Source: Clostridia bacterium (GTDB lineage: Bacteria; Bacillota; Clostridia; Oscillospirales; CAG-272). Taken from it: a stretch of DNA of 9,811 bases. Location: assembly GCA_017960705.1 (NCBI GenBank), contig JAGCYR010000130.1:1-9811 (forward strand). The letters are read 5' to 3'. A program made the position numbers and the translations under genes. The notes beneath the pieces are model-generated. The model was not told where the DNA came from, ran no database searches, and saw only the letters and a list, made by a program, of their open reading frames with translations. This document shows positions 1-5,923 of the stretch, piece by piece. The first letter of the stretch is position 1, and each line of letters opens with the position of its first letter.

Positions 1-46
1 GATGAGCAAAAGCGCGTTTTACGATCTGCTGACGAAGGAGAAGTAA
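1..46 (+). CDS. 3' end of an unidentified protein (partial)
   Basis: Only the end of this gene is in the window. The frame reads MSKSAFYDLLTKEK from position 2 and stops at TAA 44-46. This frame is chosen because it runs to a stop codon just ahead of a strong plus-strand terminator at 95-131. The residues are too few to name a family. It could also be a chance frame, but the spacing between stop and terminator is normal for the end of a transcription unit. Confidence 0.45.
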   Translation, partial: MSKSAFYDLLTKEK

Positions 47-82
47 CCGAGGACGGGAATTTCGTCTTTGACGATTATTTGG

Positions 83-143
83 GTCATCTGCCCCAAAAAG
101 GGCGCCGCCCACGAGTGGCGGCGCCCTTTTTGGAGCAGATGAC
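83..143. repeat. Long inverted repeat covering the terminator and the 3' end of tRNA-Gly
   Basis: Positions 83-109 and 117-143 are inverted copies of 27 positions around a 7-nt spacer, with a single mismatch (C92 against A134). In a minus-strand transcript that mismatch becomes a G·U pair, so the whole arm can pair. The inner 15 bp form the terminator. The outer 12 positions copy the tRNA-Gly 3' end in inverted orientation: the last two T-stem bases, the seven acceptor bases and U-C-C. A terminator does not need these outer bases. A 9-nt piece of the same tRNA region (GACGGGAAT, 141-149) also recurs in direct orientation at 52-60. Confidence 0.85.
95..131. terminator. Bidirectional intrinsic terminator
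   Basis: A perfect 15-bp stem (95-109 with 117-131) encloses a 7-nt loop. It has a GC-rich core and is bounded by AAAAA on the left and TTTTT on the right. Read on the plus strand it ends the gene finishing at position 46. Read on the minus strand it starts immediately after the tRNA-Gly CCA end and also finishes in five Ts, so both converging units share it. Confidence 0.85.
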
Positions 144-204
144 GGGAATCGAACCCGCGTAGTCAGCTTGGGAAGCTGATATTCTACCATTGAACTACAT
201 CTGC
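131..204 (-). tRNA. tRNA-Gly (anticodon CCC)
   Basis: The minus strand folds as a cloverleaf: acceptor GCAGATG with CATCTGC, a D stem GTTC/GAAT, anticodon stem TCAGC/GCTGA with loop TTCCCAA, and a T arm with the usual TTCGATT loop. The anticodon is CCC, which reads GGG. The discriminator is U, as expected for bacterial glycine tRNAs, and CCA is encoded. It has its own promoter at 217-245. The CCA end touches the terminator stem, so very little trailer is transcribed. Confidence 0.93.
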
Positions 205-216
205 GTAGCGGATTAT

Positions 217-245
217 ATTGTACTATATCGAAGACGGTTTGTCAA
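217..245 (-). promoter_or_regulatory. Promoter of tRNA-Gly
   Basis: On the minus strand, TTGACA (245-240), a 17-nt spacer and TACAAT (222-217) match the housekeeping sigma-factor consensus. Transcription should begin near 210, a few bases before the mature tRNA 5' end at 204. Confidence 0.85.
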
Positions 246-293
246 GAGCGAAAATGAAAAAAAGAGAAAACAATGCGGCGCTCCTTTCCTCTC

Positions 294-322
294 TTGCAAT
301 CCGCCGAGGGATATGGTATTAT
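294..322 (+). promoter_or_regulatory. Promoter running antisense to the four-helix-bundle gene
   Basis: TTGCAA (294-299), a 17-nt spacer and TATTAT (317-322) preceded by TGG (an extended -10) form a good promoter. It points to the right, into the 3' end of the minus-strand gene at 373-735. Downstream lie a purine-rich AGGGGGAAG at 327-335 and an ATG at 341. That ATG opens a 47-codon frame to 484, lying mostly antisense to the gene. No recognisable protein is encoded there. The transcript could be an antisense RNA, or the promoter could be the remains of a disrupted gene. Confidence 0.5.
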
Positions 323-372
323 GTTAGGGGGAAGATTGTAATGATATACGGCTCCGTGTCGAAACAAACAGA

Positions 373-735
373 TCATAATTCTTCGCCCGAGTTCTGTTTG
401 GTGGTGTTTATGGATGAGATCAGCATTACCCTTATGCTCGAACAGACGGAATCGAGCGTTTTATACGTTTGCTCCCCAATGTAGCCGGTTCTATAAAGCA
501 GTTCAAGCCAATAGCCGGTTTCACTCGCCTCTTTCAGAGCAATCTGCAGTTTTGCAATGAAATCGGGCTTGCCATGTGCATACTGCGCCTCGCGGATATT
601 CGCGCCTATGGATGTGCCGCTTCTTCCGATTTGATTGGAGATTGTTGATTCGTGCTTTGCTTTCAGATCTTTAACAAGATCAATGATTGAAACGGCAAAA
701 TCGAGAGATTGCGTGCGAAGTTTTGATTCTTGCAT
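373..735 (-). CDS. Four-helix-bundle protein, 23S rRNA-intervening-sequence (S23/Avd-like) family
   Basis: A 120-residue, mostly helical protein. The central block NQIGRSGTSIGANIREAQYA (residues 34-53), followed by a helix containing FIAKLQIALKEASETGYWLE (59-78), is the family signature. The length is normal for the family. Members occur inside rRNA intervening sequences, and a relative (Avd) binds the reverse transcriptase of diversity-generating retroelements; no reverse transcriptase is visible here. The biochemical role of stand-alone members is not established. I start at ATG 735 because GGGAG lies 7 nt upstream; a further 13 upstream codons would be made from array sequence. The gene is visibly more A/T-rich than its neighbours, suggesting transfer or a special role. 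The palindrome array begins just upstream of the ribosome binding site. I see no convincing promoter of its own and no clear terminator after it. Confidence 0.88.
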   Translation of the reverse strand: MQESKLRTQSLDFAVSIIDLVKDLKAKHESTISNQIGRSGTSIGANIREAQYAHGKPDFIAKLQIALKEASETGYWLELLYRTGYIGEQTYKTLDSVCSSIRVMLISSINTTKQNSGEEL

Positions 736-750
736 AATCGTCTCCCTGTA

Positions 751-924
751 GTGAAGTTTGCGCCGTTGGCGCAAGTGAAGTTACGGCTTACGCCGTAGTG
801 AAGTATGCCGCAAGCGGCAAGTGAAGTTACGTGCTCCGCCACTCACGCCCGCAGGCACTTCACGAGGCGCAGCCTCACTTCACGCACGAAGTGGGCTTCA
901 CGTTCCGCGTCAGCGGAGCACTTA
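751..924. repeat. Array of GTGAAGT units separated by short palindromes, inverted at its centre
   Basis: GTGAAGT occurs at 751-757, 775-781, 798-804 and 821-827, spaced 23-24 nt. The gaps are filled by different perfect small hairpins: TTGCGCC-GTT-GGCGCAA (758-774), TACGGC-TTAC-GCCGTA (782-797) and TGCCGC-AA-GCGGCA (806-819). After about 830 the core appears reversed as ACTTCAC at 857-863 and 877-883, with a variant GCTTCAC at 895-901 and a decayed end at 918-924. GAGGC-GCA-GCCTC (864-876) lies between two of these, and TTCCGC-GTCA-GCGGAG (903-918) follows the last. GTGCTCCGC (831-839) is also the exact inverse of GCGGAGCAC (913-921). The array sits in the leader of the four-helix-bundle gene. 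It codes for nothing obvious and is not CRISPR-like. Confidence 0.85.
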
Positions 925-927
925 GTT

Positions 928-970
928 GAAAGAAACCCGGTTTGTCCGGGAGACAAATCGGGTTTCTTTC
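928..970. terminator. Hairpin terminator after tRNA-Thr
   Basis: Positions 928-946 and 952-970 form a 19-position stem with a 5-nt loop. One pair (940 with 958) is G·U in a plus-strand RNA but a C/A mismatch in a minus-strand RNA. It lies directly downstream of tRNA-Thr, which it most likely terminates, with the A/T-rich arm TTTCTTTC giving the U-rich side. The fold is slightly better for a transcript arriving from the left, such as one from the promoter at 294-322. Confidence 0.7.
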
Positions 971-971
971 A

Positions 972-1046
972 TGGAGCTGGTGGTGAGATTTGAACTCACG
1001 ACCTGCTGATTACGAATCAGCTGCACTGCCCCTGTGCTACACCAGC
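972..1046 (-). tRNA. tRNA-Thr (anticodon CGT)
   Basis: A complete cloverleaf on the minus strand: acceptor GCTGGTG with CACCAGC, D stem GCAC/GTGC, anticodon stem GCTGA/TCAGC around TTCGTAA, and T stem GTGAG/CTCAC around TTCAAAT. The anticodon CGT reads ACG. Discriminator U and an encoded CCA are present. It has its own promoter at 1075-1103 and a hairpin right after it. Confidence 0.95.
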
Positions 1047-1074
1047 AGACGGATCTCTTTGAAATCCGCGGTTT

Positions 1075-1103
1075 ATTCTATCACGGATTCGGGCGTTTGT
1101 CAA
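1075..1103 (-). promoter_or_regulatory. Promoter of tRNA-Thr
   Basis: On the minus strand, TTGACA (1103-1098), 17 nt and TAGAAT (1080-1075) lie about 30 nt before the mature tRNA 5' end. Read-through from here is also the only clear promoter that could supply the four-helix-bundle gene. Confidence 0.82.
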
Positions 1104-1132
1104 TAGATAAAACGAAAACGGAAAGGTTTTTT

Positions 1133-2017
1133 ATGAATTTATGCAATCCCCGGGTGATCCGGGAACTGATGGCGGAAGCCGGGATCCGGTTCCGGCGCGA
1201 CCTCGGGCAGAATTTTTTGATCGATCCCACGGTCCCCGAAGAGATCGCGGAGATCGCTTCTCCCGACCCGGAATCGGTGATGCTGGAGATCGGACCCGGG
1301 ATCGGATGCCTGACAAGCGAACTCGCGGAGCGCTACCGTCGGGTGGTCGCCGTCGAGATCGACCGCGGGCTGATCCCCGTGCTTGAAAAAACGCTCGCGG
1401 AGTGCGACAACGTGACGGTTGTATACGACGACTGTATGACGTGCGACCTCGCCAAACTGCTCTCCGACGCGGGCGGAGGGGTTCCCGGGGTCGATTTCCC
1501 GGTCTCAGTCGCCGCCAATCTTCCCTATTATATCACCACCCCGATCCTGCTCAGGCTGCTGGAATCGGGCATCCGTTTCTCCCACGTGACCGTTATGGTG
1601 CAGAAGGAGGTCGCGGACCGTCTGGCGGCGTTGCCCGGCTCGAAAGACTACGGCGCGATCACCGCGGTCCTCGGCTACTACGGGACGGTCGAACGCTGCT
1701 TCACGGTGTCGCCCGGCAGTTTCCTGCCCCCGCCCGCCGTTTCGTCCGCGGTGGTGCGGATCGACCTATATCCCGAACCGGCGTTTTCTCCCCTGTCGGA
1801 AAAGCTCTTTTTCGATACGGTCCACGCCGCGTTCGAGCAGAGACGCAAAACGCTGGTCAACGCCCTCTCCGCGCGGTTTTCCGACGTTCCGAAAGAGAAG
1901 CTCGCGGAGATCGTCGTCTCCTGCGGTTTCCCTCCCGACGTTCGGGGCGAACGGCTCGGAACGGGCGACTTCGTCAAGCTCTCCGACGCGATCTTTCGGG
2001 CAAGGAACGGCGTCTGA
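1133..2017 (+). CDS. rsmA: 16S rRNA (adenine1518-N6/adenine1519-N6)-dimethyltransferase
   Basis: This enzyme (also called KsgA) uses S-adenosylmethionine to dimethylate the two adjacent adenines in the 3'-terminal hairpin of 16S rRNA, a late step in small-subunit assembly. The 294-residue product has the family landmarks in order: LGQNFL (24-29), the SAM-binding LEIGPGIG (51-58), the catalytic NLPYY (129-133), SFLPPPAVSSAVV (196-208) and the C-terminal FEQRRKT (234-240) and RGERLGTGDF (271-280). Length is typical. The start ATG 1133 is chosen because GGAAAGG precedes it by 6 nt and the protein then begins where the family does; an upstream extension would run back into tRNA-Thr. No consensus promoter is visible directly in front of it. 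It faces away from the tRNA-Thr gene and is followed by its own terminator. Confidence 0.96.
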   Translation: MNLCNPRVIRELMAEAGIRFRRDLGQNFLIDPTVPEEIAEIASPDPESVMLEIGPGIGCLTSELAERYRRVVAVEIDRGLIPVLEKTLAECDNVTVVYDDCMTCDLAKLLSDAGGGVPGVDFPVSVAANLPYYITTPILLRLLESGIRFSHVTVMVQKEVADRLAALPGSKDYGAITAVLGYYGTVERCFTVSPGSFLPPPAVSSAVVRIDLYPEPAFSPLSEKLFFDTVHAAFEQRRKTLVNALSARFSDVPKEKLAEIVVSCGFPPDVRGERLGTGDFVKLSDAIFRARNGV

Positions 2018-2037
2018 CCCCCTTTCGCCAAACTCCT

Positions 2038-2071
2038 ACAAAAAAACTTTGACTTCCGAAGGTTTTTTTGT
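2038..2071 (+). terminator. Terminator of rsmA
   Basis: ACAAAAAAACTTT (2038-2050) pairs with 2059-2071, which contains seven Ts, giving a 13-bp stem with one G·U and an 8-nt loop about 20 nt after the rsmA stop. The stem is A/T-rich, so it is weaker than the others in the window. Confidence 0.6.
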
Positions 2072-2080
2072 CGAAAACGA

Positions 2081-2109
2081 TTGACGAAAAGGACGGAATG
2101 TGCTAAACT
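2081..2109 (+). promoter_or_regulatory. Promoter of the small membrane protein gene
   Basis: TTGACG (2081-2086), 17 nt and TAAACT (2104-2109), with TGC immediately before it as an extended -10. Start of transcription is expected near 2116, giving a leader of about 30 nt that carries AGGAGG at 2131-2136. Confidence 0.8.
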
Positions 2110-2145
2110 TAAAGTACCAAATATTTTTACAGGAGGGTTTTCTCA

Positions 2146-2370
2146 ATGGCAGCCAAAAAGGATTACTTCGGTCTCGACAGACTCATCAGCATCATCCTCG
2201 CCATCATCCCCTTCACCGCCTGGATCTGCGGTGTCATCACCCGTCTGACGGAAGGCAAGATCGTTGCCGGTATCATCCGGATCATCCCGTTCGCCGGGCT
2301 CTTGATCTGGATCGTCGACCTGATCTGCATGATCACGAAGGGCGAGATTTGGCGTCTGATCGATATGTGA
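2146..2370 (+). CDS. Small two-helix membrane protein of unknown function
   Basis: A 74-residue protein that I cannot assign to a named family. It has a charged N-terminus (MAAKKDYFGLDR) and two hydrophobic segments, about residues 13-33 and 41-63, separated by a short TRLTEGK loop; it ends GEIWRLIDM. Both hydrophobic stretches carry IIPF (20-23 and 46-49), and each is followed by a Gly-(Lys/Glu)-Ile turn (GKI 37-39, GEI 67-69), as if an ancestral half were duplicated. ATG 2146 is preceded by AGGAGG at an ideal distance. It is a single-gene unit with its own promoter and terminator. The good expression signals argue for a real gene; its function is unknown. Confidence 0.82.
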   Translation: MAAKKDYFGLDRLISIILAIIPFTAWICGVITRLTEGKIVAGIIRIIPFAGLLIWIVDLICMITKGEIWRLIDM

Positions 2371-2382
2371 TCGAATCTACTT

Positions 2383-2420
2383 AAAACGCGGTCGCTTGCA
2401 AACGCAAGCGACCGCGTTTT
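2383..2420. terminator. Bidirectional terminator between converging genes
   Basis: A perfect 13-bp GC-rich stem (2387-2399 with 2404-2416) and 4-nt loop is extended by AAAA/TTTT to 17 bp. Eight Ts follow on the plus strand, ending the small membrane gene. On the minus strand it lies about 17 nt after the DUF975 stop and is followed by four Ts, so it probably serves both. Confidence 0.9.
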
Positions 2421-2436
2421 TTTTGTTTTTGGCGGA

Positions 2437-3054
2437 TCAAGCGGCTTCTTTCTCTTCGACAACGACGCCGCCGGTGAGTTCCTGATAGAACTCGGCGCGA
2501 GCCGCCTCGTTATAAGGATAGACCCACAGAACGCCGATCCCACAGGCGAGCATACCGACGATGTACCAGCCGATGAAAGACAGATCCAGAACGAACAGTT
2601 TCCACTTGTTGCCGTCCATGATCCGACGGCTCTCGTCGATGCACTGTTTCCAATCCCAATCGGGGTGGTCGATCGCGAGATAGAAGGACATCGAGTAGGA
2701 GTACGTCTTCACGATCCCGGGGATGATGAAGAGGAGGTACCACAGGATAATAAAGATATTCTGCAGGAGCCCGAGGAGCAGAAGACGGACGAAACCGCCG
2801 TCGGTAAAGCCCTTTAACAGATCGCCGAAATCGACCGACTCTTTCCCGCGGGCAAGCGAGAGGAAGATCAGGGCGAGACCGAAGCTGAGCGGGCCGATCA
2901 GGATCAACTCACCGATACCGGTGAACGAAACGGCGGACACGATCAGGGAGACGATCAGGATCGCCACGAGCGCCATCAGCCAGTTGGCGGCGAAGATGTT
3001 GCCTCCGAGTTTTGCCCTTGCACGGGCGCGGAGTTCGGGACGGGAAACGTTCAT
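2437..3054 (-). CDS. DUF975 family integral membrane protein
   Basis: A 205-residue membrane protein matching the DUF975 family, whose function is not established. The N-terminal NVSRPELRARAKxxL-type stretch is followed by hydrophobic segments at about residues 24-44, 47-67, 89-112 and 153-178. The family hallmarks are IIPGIVKTYSYSMSFYLAID (110-129), SRRIMDGNKWKLF (142-154), LSFIGWYIVG (158-167) and GIGVLWVYPYNEAARAEFY (172-190). I use ATG 3054 because GGAGG sits 8 nt upstream; a longer version would need a TTG start located inside that region. It has a consensus promoter at 3097-3125 and ends at the shared terminator at 2383-2420. The ATPase gene lies 89 bp upstream on the same strand with no terminator between, so read-through from it is possible. 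Confidence 0.9.
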   Translation of the reverse strand: MNVSRPELRARARAKLGGNIFAANWLMALVAILIVSLIVSAVSFTGIGELILIGPLSFGLALIFLSLARGKESVDFGDLLKGFTDGGFVRLLLLGLLQNIFIILWYLLFIIPGIVKTYSYSMSFYLAIDHPDWDWKQCIDESRRIMDGNKWKLFVLDLSFIGWYIVGMLACGIGVLWVYPYNEAARAEFYQELTGGVVVEEKEAA

Positions 3055-3096
3055 AATGAAAACCTCCAAACGGTATTGTACTTTCGTACTTTTTTT

Positions 3097-3125
3097 ATTT
3101 TACTCTTTTTGCGCCTTTCTGTCAA
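3097..3125 (-). promoter_or_regulatory. Promoter of the DUF975 gene
   Basis: On the minus strand, TTGACA (3125-3120), 17 nt and TAAAAT (3102-3097): an almost perfect consensus. GTAC-TTTC-GTAC (3078-3089), a small inverted repeat, falls at or just after the expected start of transcription and could be a chance palindrome or a protein-binding site. Confidence 0.85.
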
Positions 3126-3143
3126 GGGACGGGGCGCTTTTTG

Positions 3144-5801
3144 TCAGAAAAACCGATCCTTTCCGGACAGCCCCGCAAAGTACTTCCGGACAAGGTCGGC
3201 GGGAACGACCGTGAACGCGAGCAGGATCACCCGCAAAAGAAGCCGCGGTTCGAGCGGAACGGTACGGAACAGTTCCCCGCCCCGATAGACCATCAGGAGC
3301 TGGATCGCGGAGATCAGAGCGATCAGGGGAAGGAAAAGCCGGTTGCGGAGCATCCCCGAAAACAGCCGGAGGCGCTCGGTGCGGGCGTTGACGCAGTTGA
3401 AGAGCCCCGCGAAAACGAACAGTACGAAGAAGGCGGAGAGGAACCCGACAGGGTCGGAGGCGTACCCGAATACGCGGCGGAAGACCGGCAGGACGAGGAA
3501 TCCGACCGCGAGCAGGAGCGTGTAGCCGCCGGTCACGGCGATCTGTCCCTTCATATAGTTATTCAGGATGGGCTCGTCGCGGCGTTTGGGCTTTTCCCTC
3601 ATCCGCGAAGAAAGCGGCGCCTCGCAGGCGAACATCAGCCCGCCGAGAGTGTCCATGATCAGGTTGACCCAGAGCATCTGGACGATGGTGATGGGGGTCG
3701 GGAGCCCGAGCAGCTGACCGATCAGCGACACCCCGACCGCCGCGAGATTCATCATCAGCTGAAAGGTGATGAACTTGCGGATGCTGGAAAAGATGGTGCG
3801 CCCGTAGAGAACGGTCTTCGAAACCGAAGCGATGCTGTTGTCGAGCAGTACGACGTCCCCCGCTTCCCGCGCGACCGAGGTCCCGCCGCCCATCGCGAAC
3901 CCTACGTCCGAGAGCCGGAGGGCGGGCGCGTCGTTGATTCCGTCGCCGGTCATCCCGACCACAAGCCCCGCCGCCTGCGCAAGCCGCACCAGACGCGTTT
4001 TGTCCGACGGAACGGCGCGGCATACGACAGACAGGCGCGGCAGGACCATCAAGAGCTCCGCGTCGGTCATATTCCGGAGTTCCGCGGCGTCGTACAGCAG
4101 TTCCCCGCCGTCGGGACGGTAGAGTCCGCACGCCTCCGCGACGGACGAAGCGGTGCCGGCGTTATCCCCCGTAACCATCACGACCCGGATCCCGGCGCGG
4201 CGGAGGGTCTCGACCGTCGTTTTCGCGTCGCGGCGCACGCGGTCGGAGAGCAAGAGGCACGCGACGAGGGTAAGCTCCCCGAGCCCCTCGACCGAATCCG
4301 CGATCTTCTCAGACGTGAGAACGGCGAGGACTCTTGCGCCGCGGGACGACGCGTTTGCGACGAGGGATAAGAAACGGGCGCGCGCCGCCTCGTCGAGCGG
4401 TTCCGTTCCGCCGTCCGGAAGCATCCGCTTCGTCGCCCGGGGGATCAGATAATCGGGCGCCCCCTTGACCAAAACCGACGGAACCACGCCCGTAAGAGAG
4501 ACCACGGAGAATTTGCGTTCGGATGAAAAAGGCACGAACGAGACCGCCCGCACGCTGCCCGACACTTTGTCGCGGGAGAACGCCTCCGCCGCGGCGCGTT
4601 CGGTCGCGTTGCCGAGCAGCCCCACGCCGGGCGAGAGCACTCCCTCGCGGTTGAAGCGCGCAGAGAGCGCCAGAGCCGAGTGGATCGCGGGACATTCCCG
4701 CCGCGTTTCCCCGATCTTTCGTTCCCGCCCGTCGGGTGTGAGGATATTCGTCAGATTCATCTTCCCCTCGGTCAGCGTGCCGGTCTTGTCGGTGAACAGG
4801 ATATTCATACTGCCCGCCGTCTCGATGCCGACCGGCTTTTTGACGAGGACGTGATCGCGCATCATACGCCGCATATTGGAGGAAAGAACGACGGTGATCA
4901 TCATGGGCAGCCCCTCGGGAACGGCGACCACGATCACCGTGATCGAGAGCGTCAGGGCGCGGATCAGAGTGGAGAAAAGGAAGCTCGGGTCGGAGAGCAG
5001 CGCCCCCATCCCGGAGAGCGAGAACCCGCCCCCGACGACGATCTCCCGGAACAGGTAGGAGAGCGCGATCACCCCGGCAGAGAGGTAGCCGATCCGGCTG
5101 ATCTGTTTGGCGAGCCGGGAAAGCCGGAGTTTCAAGGGGCTTTCCCGCGTTTCGGTCTGCAATTCCGACGCGAGTTTACCGAAGACCGTCGCGTCCCCGA
5201 CCCGTCCGACCCGCGCGACCCCCTCGCCGCCGGTCACGAACGCCCCCGAGAAGAGCTGGTGCGGATCGTCGAGCGACCATTCGCCGGAGAAAACGCCGGG
5301 GGTTTTCCGAAACTCGCGCGTTTCGCCGTTCAGAGCCGACAGATCGAGCGAAAGAGAACCCGAGAGCAAAACGCAGTCCGCGGGGACGCGCTCGCCCGCC
5401 GAGAGGAGCAGAAGATCCCCGACGACCAACTCCTCCGAGGGGAGCCGGAGCCGCTCTCCGTCGCGGACGACCACAGACGCCGCCTCTCCCGCCTCGCGTG
5501 AGAGTTTCTCGAAGGCGCGTTCGCTGCCGTATTCCGACGCGGTGGAAACGAAAGAGGAAACCAAAACGGCGAGCACGATCCCGCCGACTTCATACCAGTT
5601 GCACTGCCGGAAGGTGAACGCGACCTCGACCGCGACCGCCGCGAGCAGGACGCGGATGATGGGATCCCCGAGATTACCGAGCAGACGGGAGAGAAATCCC
5701 CGTTTTTTCTTCGCGGTCAAGCGGTTCGCCCCGTGGCGGGCGCGGGATTCCGCCACCTCGCCCGGCGTCAGCCCCCGTCCGACCGTACTTTCCAGCGCCA
5801 T
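3144..5801 (-). CDS. Calcium-transporting P-type ATPase (type IIB/PMCA-like)
   Basis: An 885-residue cation pump that should export Ca2+ at the cost of ATP. Landmarks in order: N-terminal cation-ATPase domain with LTPGEVAESRARHGANRL (11-28); an A-domain loop SALNGETRE (155-163) where most relatives have TGES; the M4 ion-site motif VPEGLP (294-299); the phosphorylated aspartate in DKTGTLTEG (D338); KGAPDYL in the nucleotide domain (446-452); TGDNAGTASSVAEACG (544-559); hinge TGDGINDAPAL (618-628); and M6 NLIMDTLGGL (713-722), which resembles eukaryotic PMCA more than SERCA. Six C-terminal membrane helices follow, with no regulatory tail. Start ATG 5801 is preceded by AAAGGCGGGG; GTG 5822 is the alternative (7 more residues). 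A clear promoter is not visible; TAGAAT at 5839-5834 lacks a good -35. The gene diverges from the decarboxylase operon. Ca2+ specificity is inferred from motifs. Confidence 0.92.
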   Translation of the reverse strand: MALESTVGRGLTPGEVAESRARHGANRLTAKKKRGFLSRLLGNLGDPIIRVLLAAVAVEVAFTFRQCNWYEVGGIVLAVLVSSFVSTASEYGSERAFEKLSREAGEAASVVVRDGERLRLPSEELVVGDLLLLSAGERVPADCVLLSGSLSLDLSALNGETREFRKTPGVFSGEWSLDDPHQLFSGAFVTGGEGVARVGRVGDATVFGKLASELQTETRESPLKLRLSRLAKQISRIGYLSAGVIALSYLFREIVVGGGFSLSGMGALLSDPSFLFSTLIRALTLSITVIVVAVPEGLPMMITVVLSSNMRRMMRDHVLVKKPVGIETAGSMNILFTDKTGTLTEGKMNLTNILTPDGRERKIGETRRECPAIHSALALSARFNREGVLSPGVGLLGNATERAAAEAFSRDKVSGSVRAVSFVPFSSERKFSVVSLTGVVPSVLVKGAPDYLIPRATKRMLPDGGTEPLDEAARARFLSLVANASSRGARVLAVLTSEKIADSVEGLGELTLVACLLLSDRVRRDAKTTVETLRRAGIRVVMVTGDNAGTASSVAEACGLYRPDGGELLYDAAELRNMTDAELLMVLPRLSVVCRAVPSDKTRLVRLAQAAGLVVGMTGDGINDAPALRLSDVGFAMGGGTSVAREAGDVVLLDNSIASVSKTVLYGRTIFSSIRKFITFQLMMNLAAVGVSLIGQLLGLPTPITIVQMLWVNLIMDTLGGLMFACEAPLSSRMREKPKRRDEPILNNYMKGQIAVTGGYTLLLAVGFLVLPVFRRVFGYASDPVGFLSAFFVLFVFAGLFNCVNARTERLRLFSGMLRNRLFLPLIALISAIQLLMVYRGGELFRTVPLEPRLLLRVILLAFTVVPADLVRKYFAGLSGKDRFF

Positions 5802-5923
5802 ATACACCCCGCCTTTCGTCACTTGTCCGCACCATTCTATTCACCGTTCGGACGCTTCATTACGCTGGGAGCAAAAAGCACGAAAAAACCGCAAAAATCC
5901 GACGAAATCCGTCAGTTCGCCAC

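Noticed and set aside
131..204. tRNA-Gly as an attachment site of an integrated element
   Set aside because: An integration would leave a direct copy of the tRNA end. The long copy here is inverted, the direct copy is only 9 nt, and no integrase is present.
736..774. Longer N-terminus of the four-helix-bundle protein (13 extra residues)
   Set aside because: The extra codons are made of array sequence, and the ribosome binding site GGGAG fits the ATG at 735.
751..924. Possible CRISPR array
   Set aside because: The constant part is only 7 nt, the intervening parts are palindromes rather than unique spacers, the orientation flips, and no cas genes are near.
805..993. 62-codon plus-strand frame across the array and the terminator
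   Set aside because: It has no ribosome binding site, is built from repeat sequence and runs into tRNA-Thr; the translation is not protein-like.
3110..3140. Inverted GCGCC/GGCGC pair between the ATPase and DUF975 genes as a terminator
   Set aside because: The stem is only 5 bp with a 17-nt loop. On the minus strand it is followed by As rather than Ts, so it would not terminate the ATPase transcript.
5834..5860. Promoter for the ATPase gene around TAGAAT 5839-5834
   Set aside because: At 16-18 nt spacing the -35 position holds nothing close to TTGACA. I would not assign it without transcript data.
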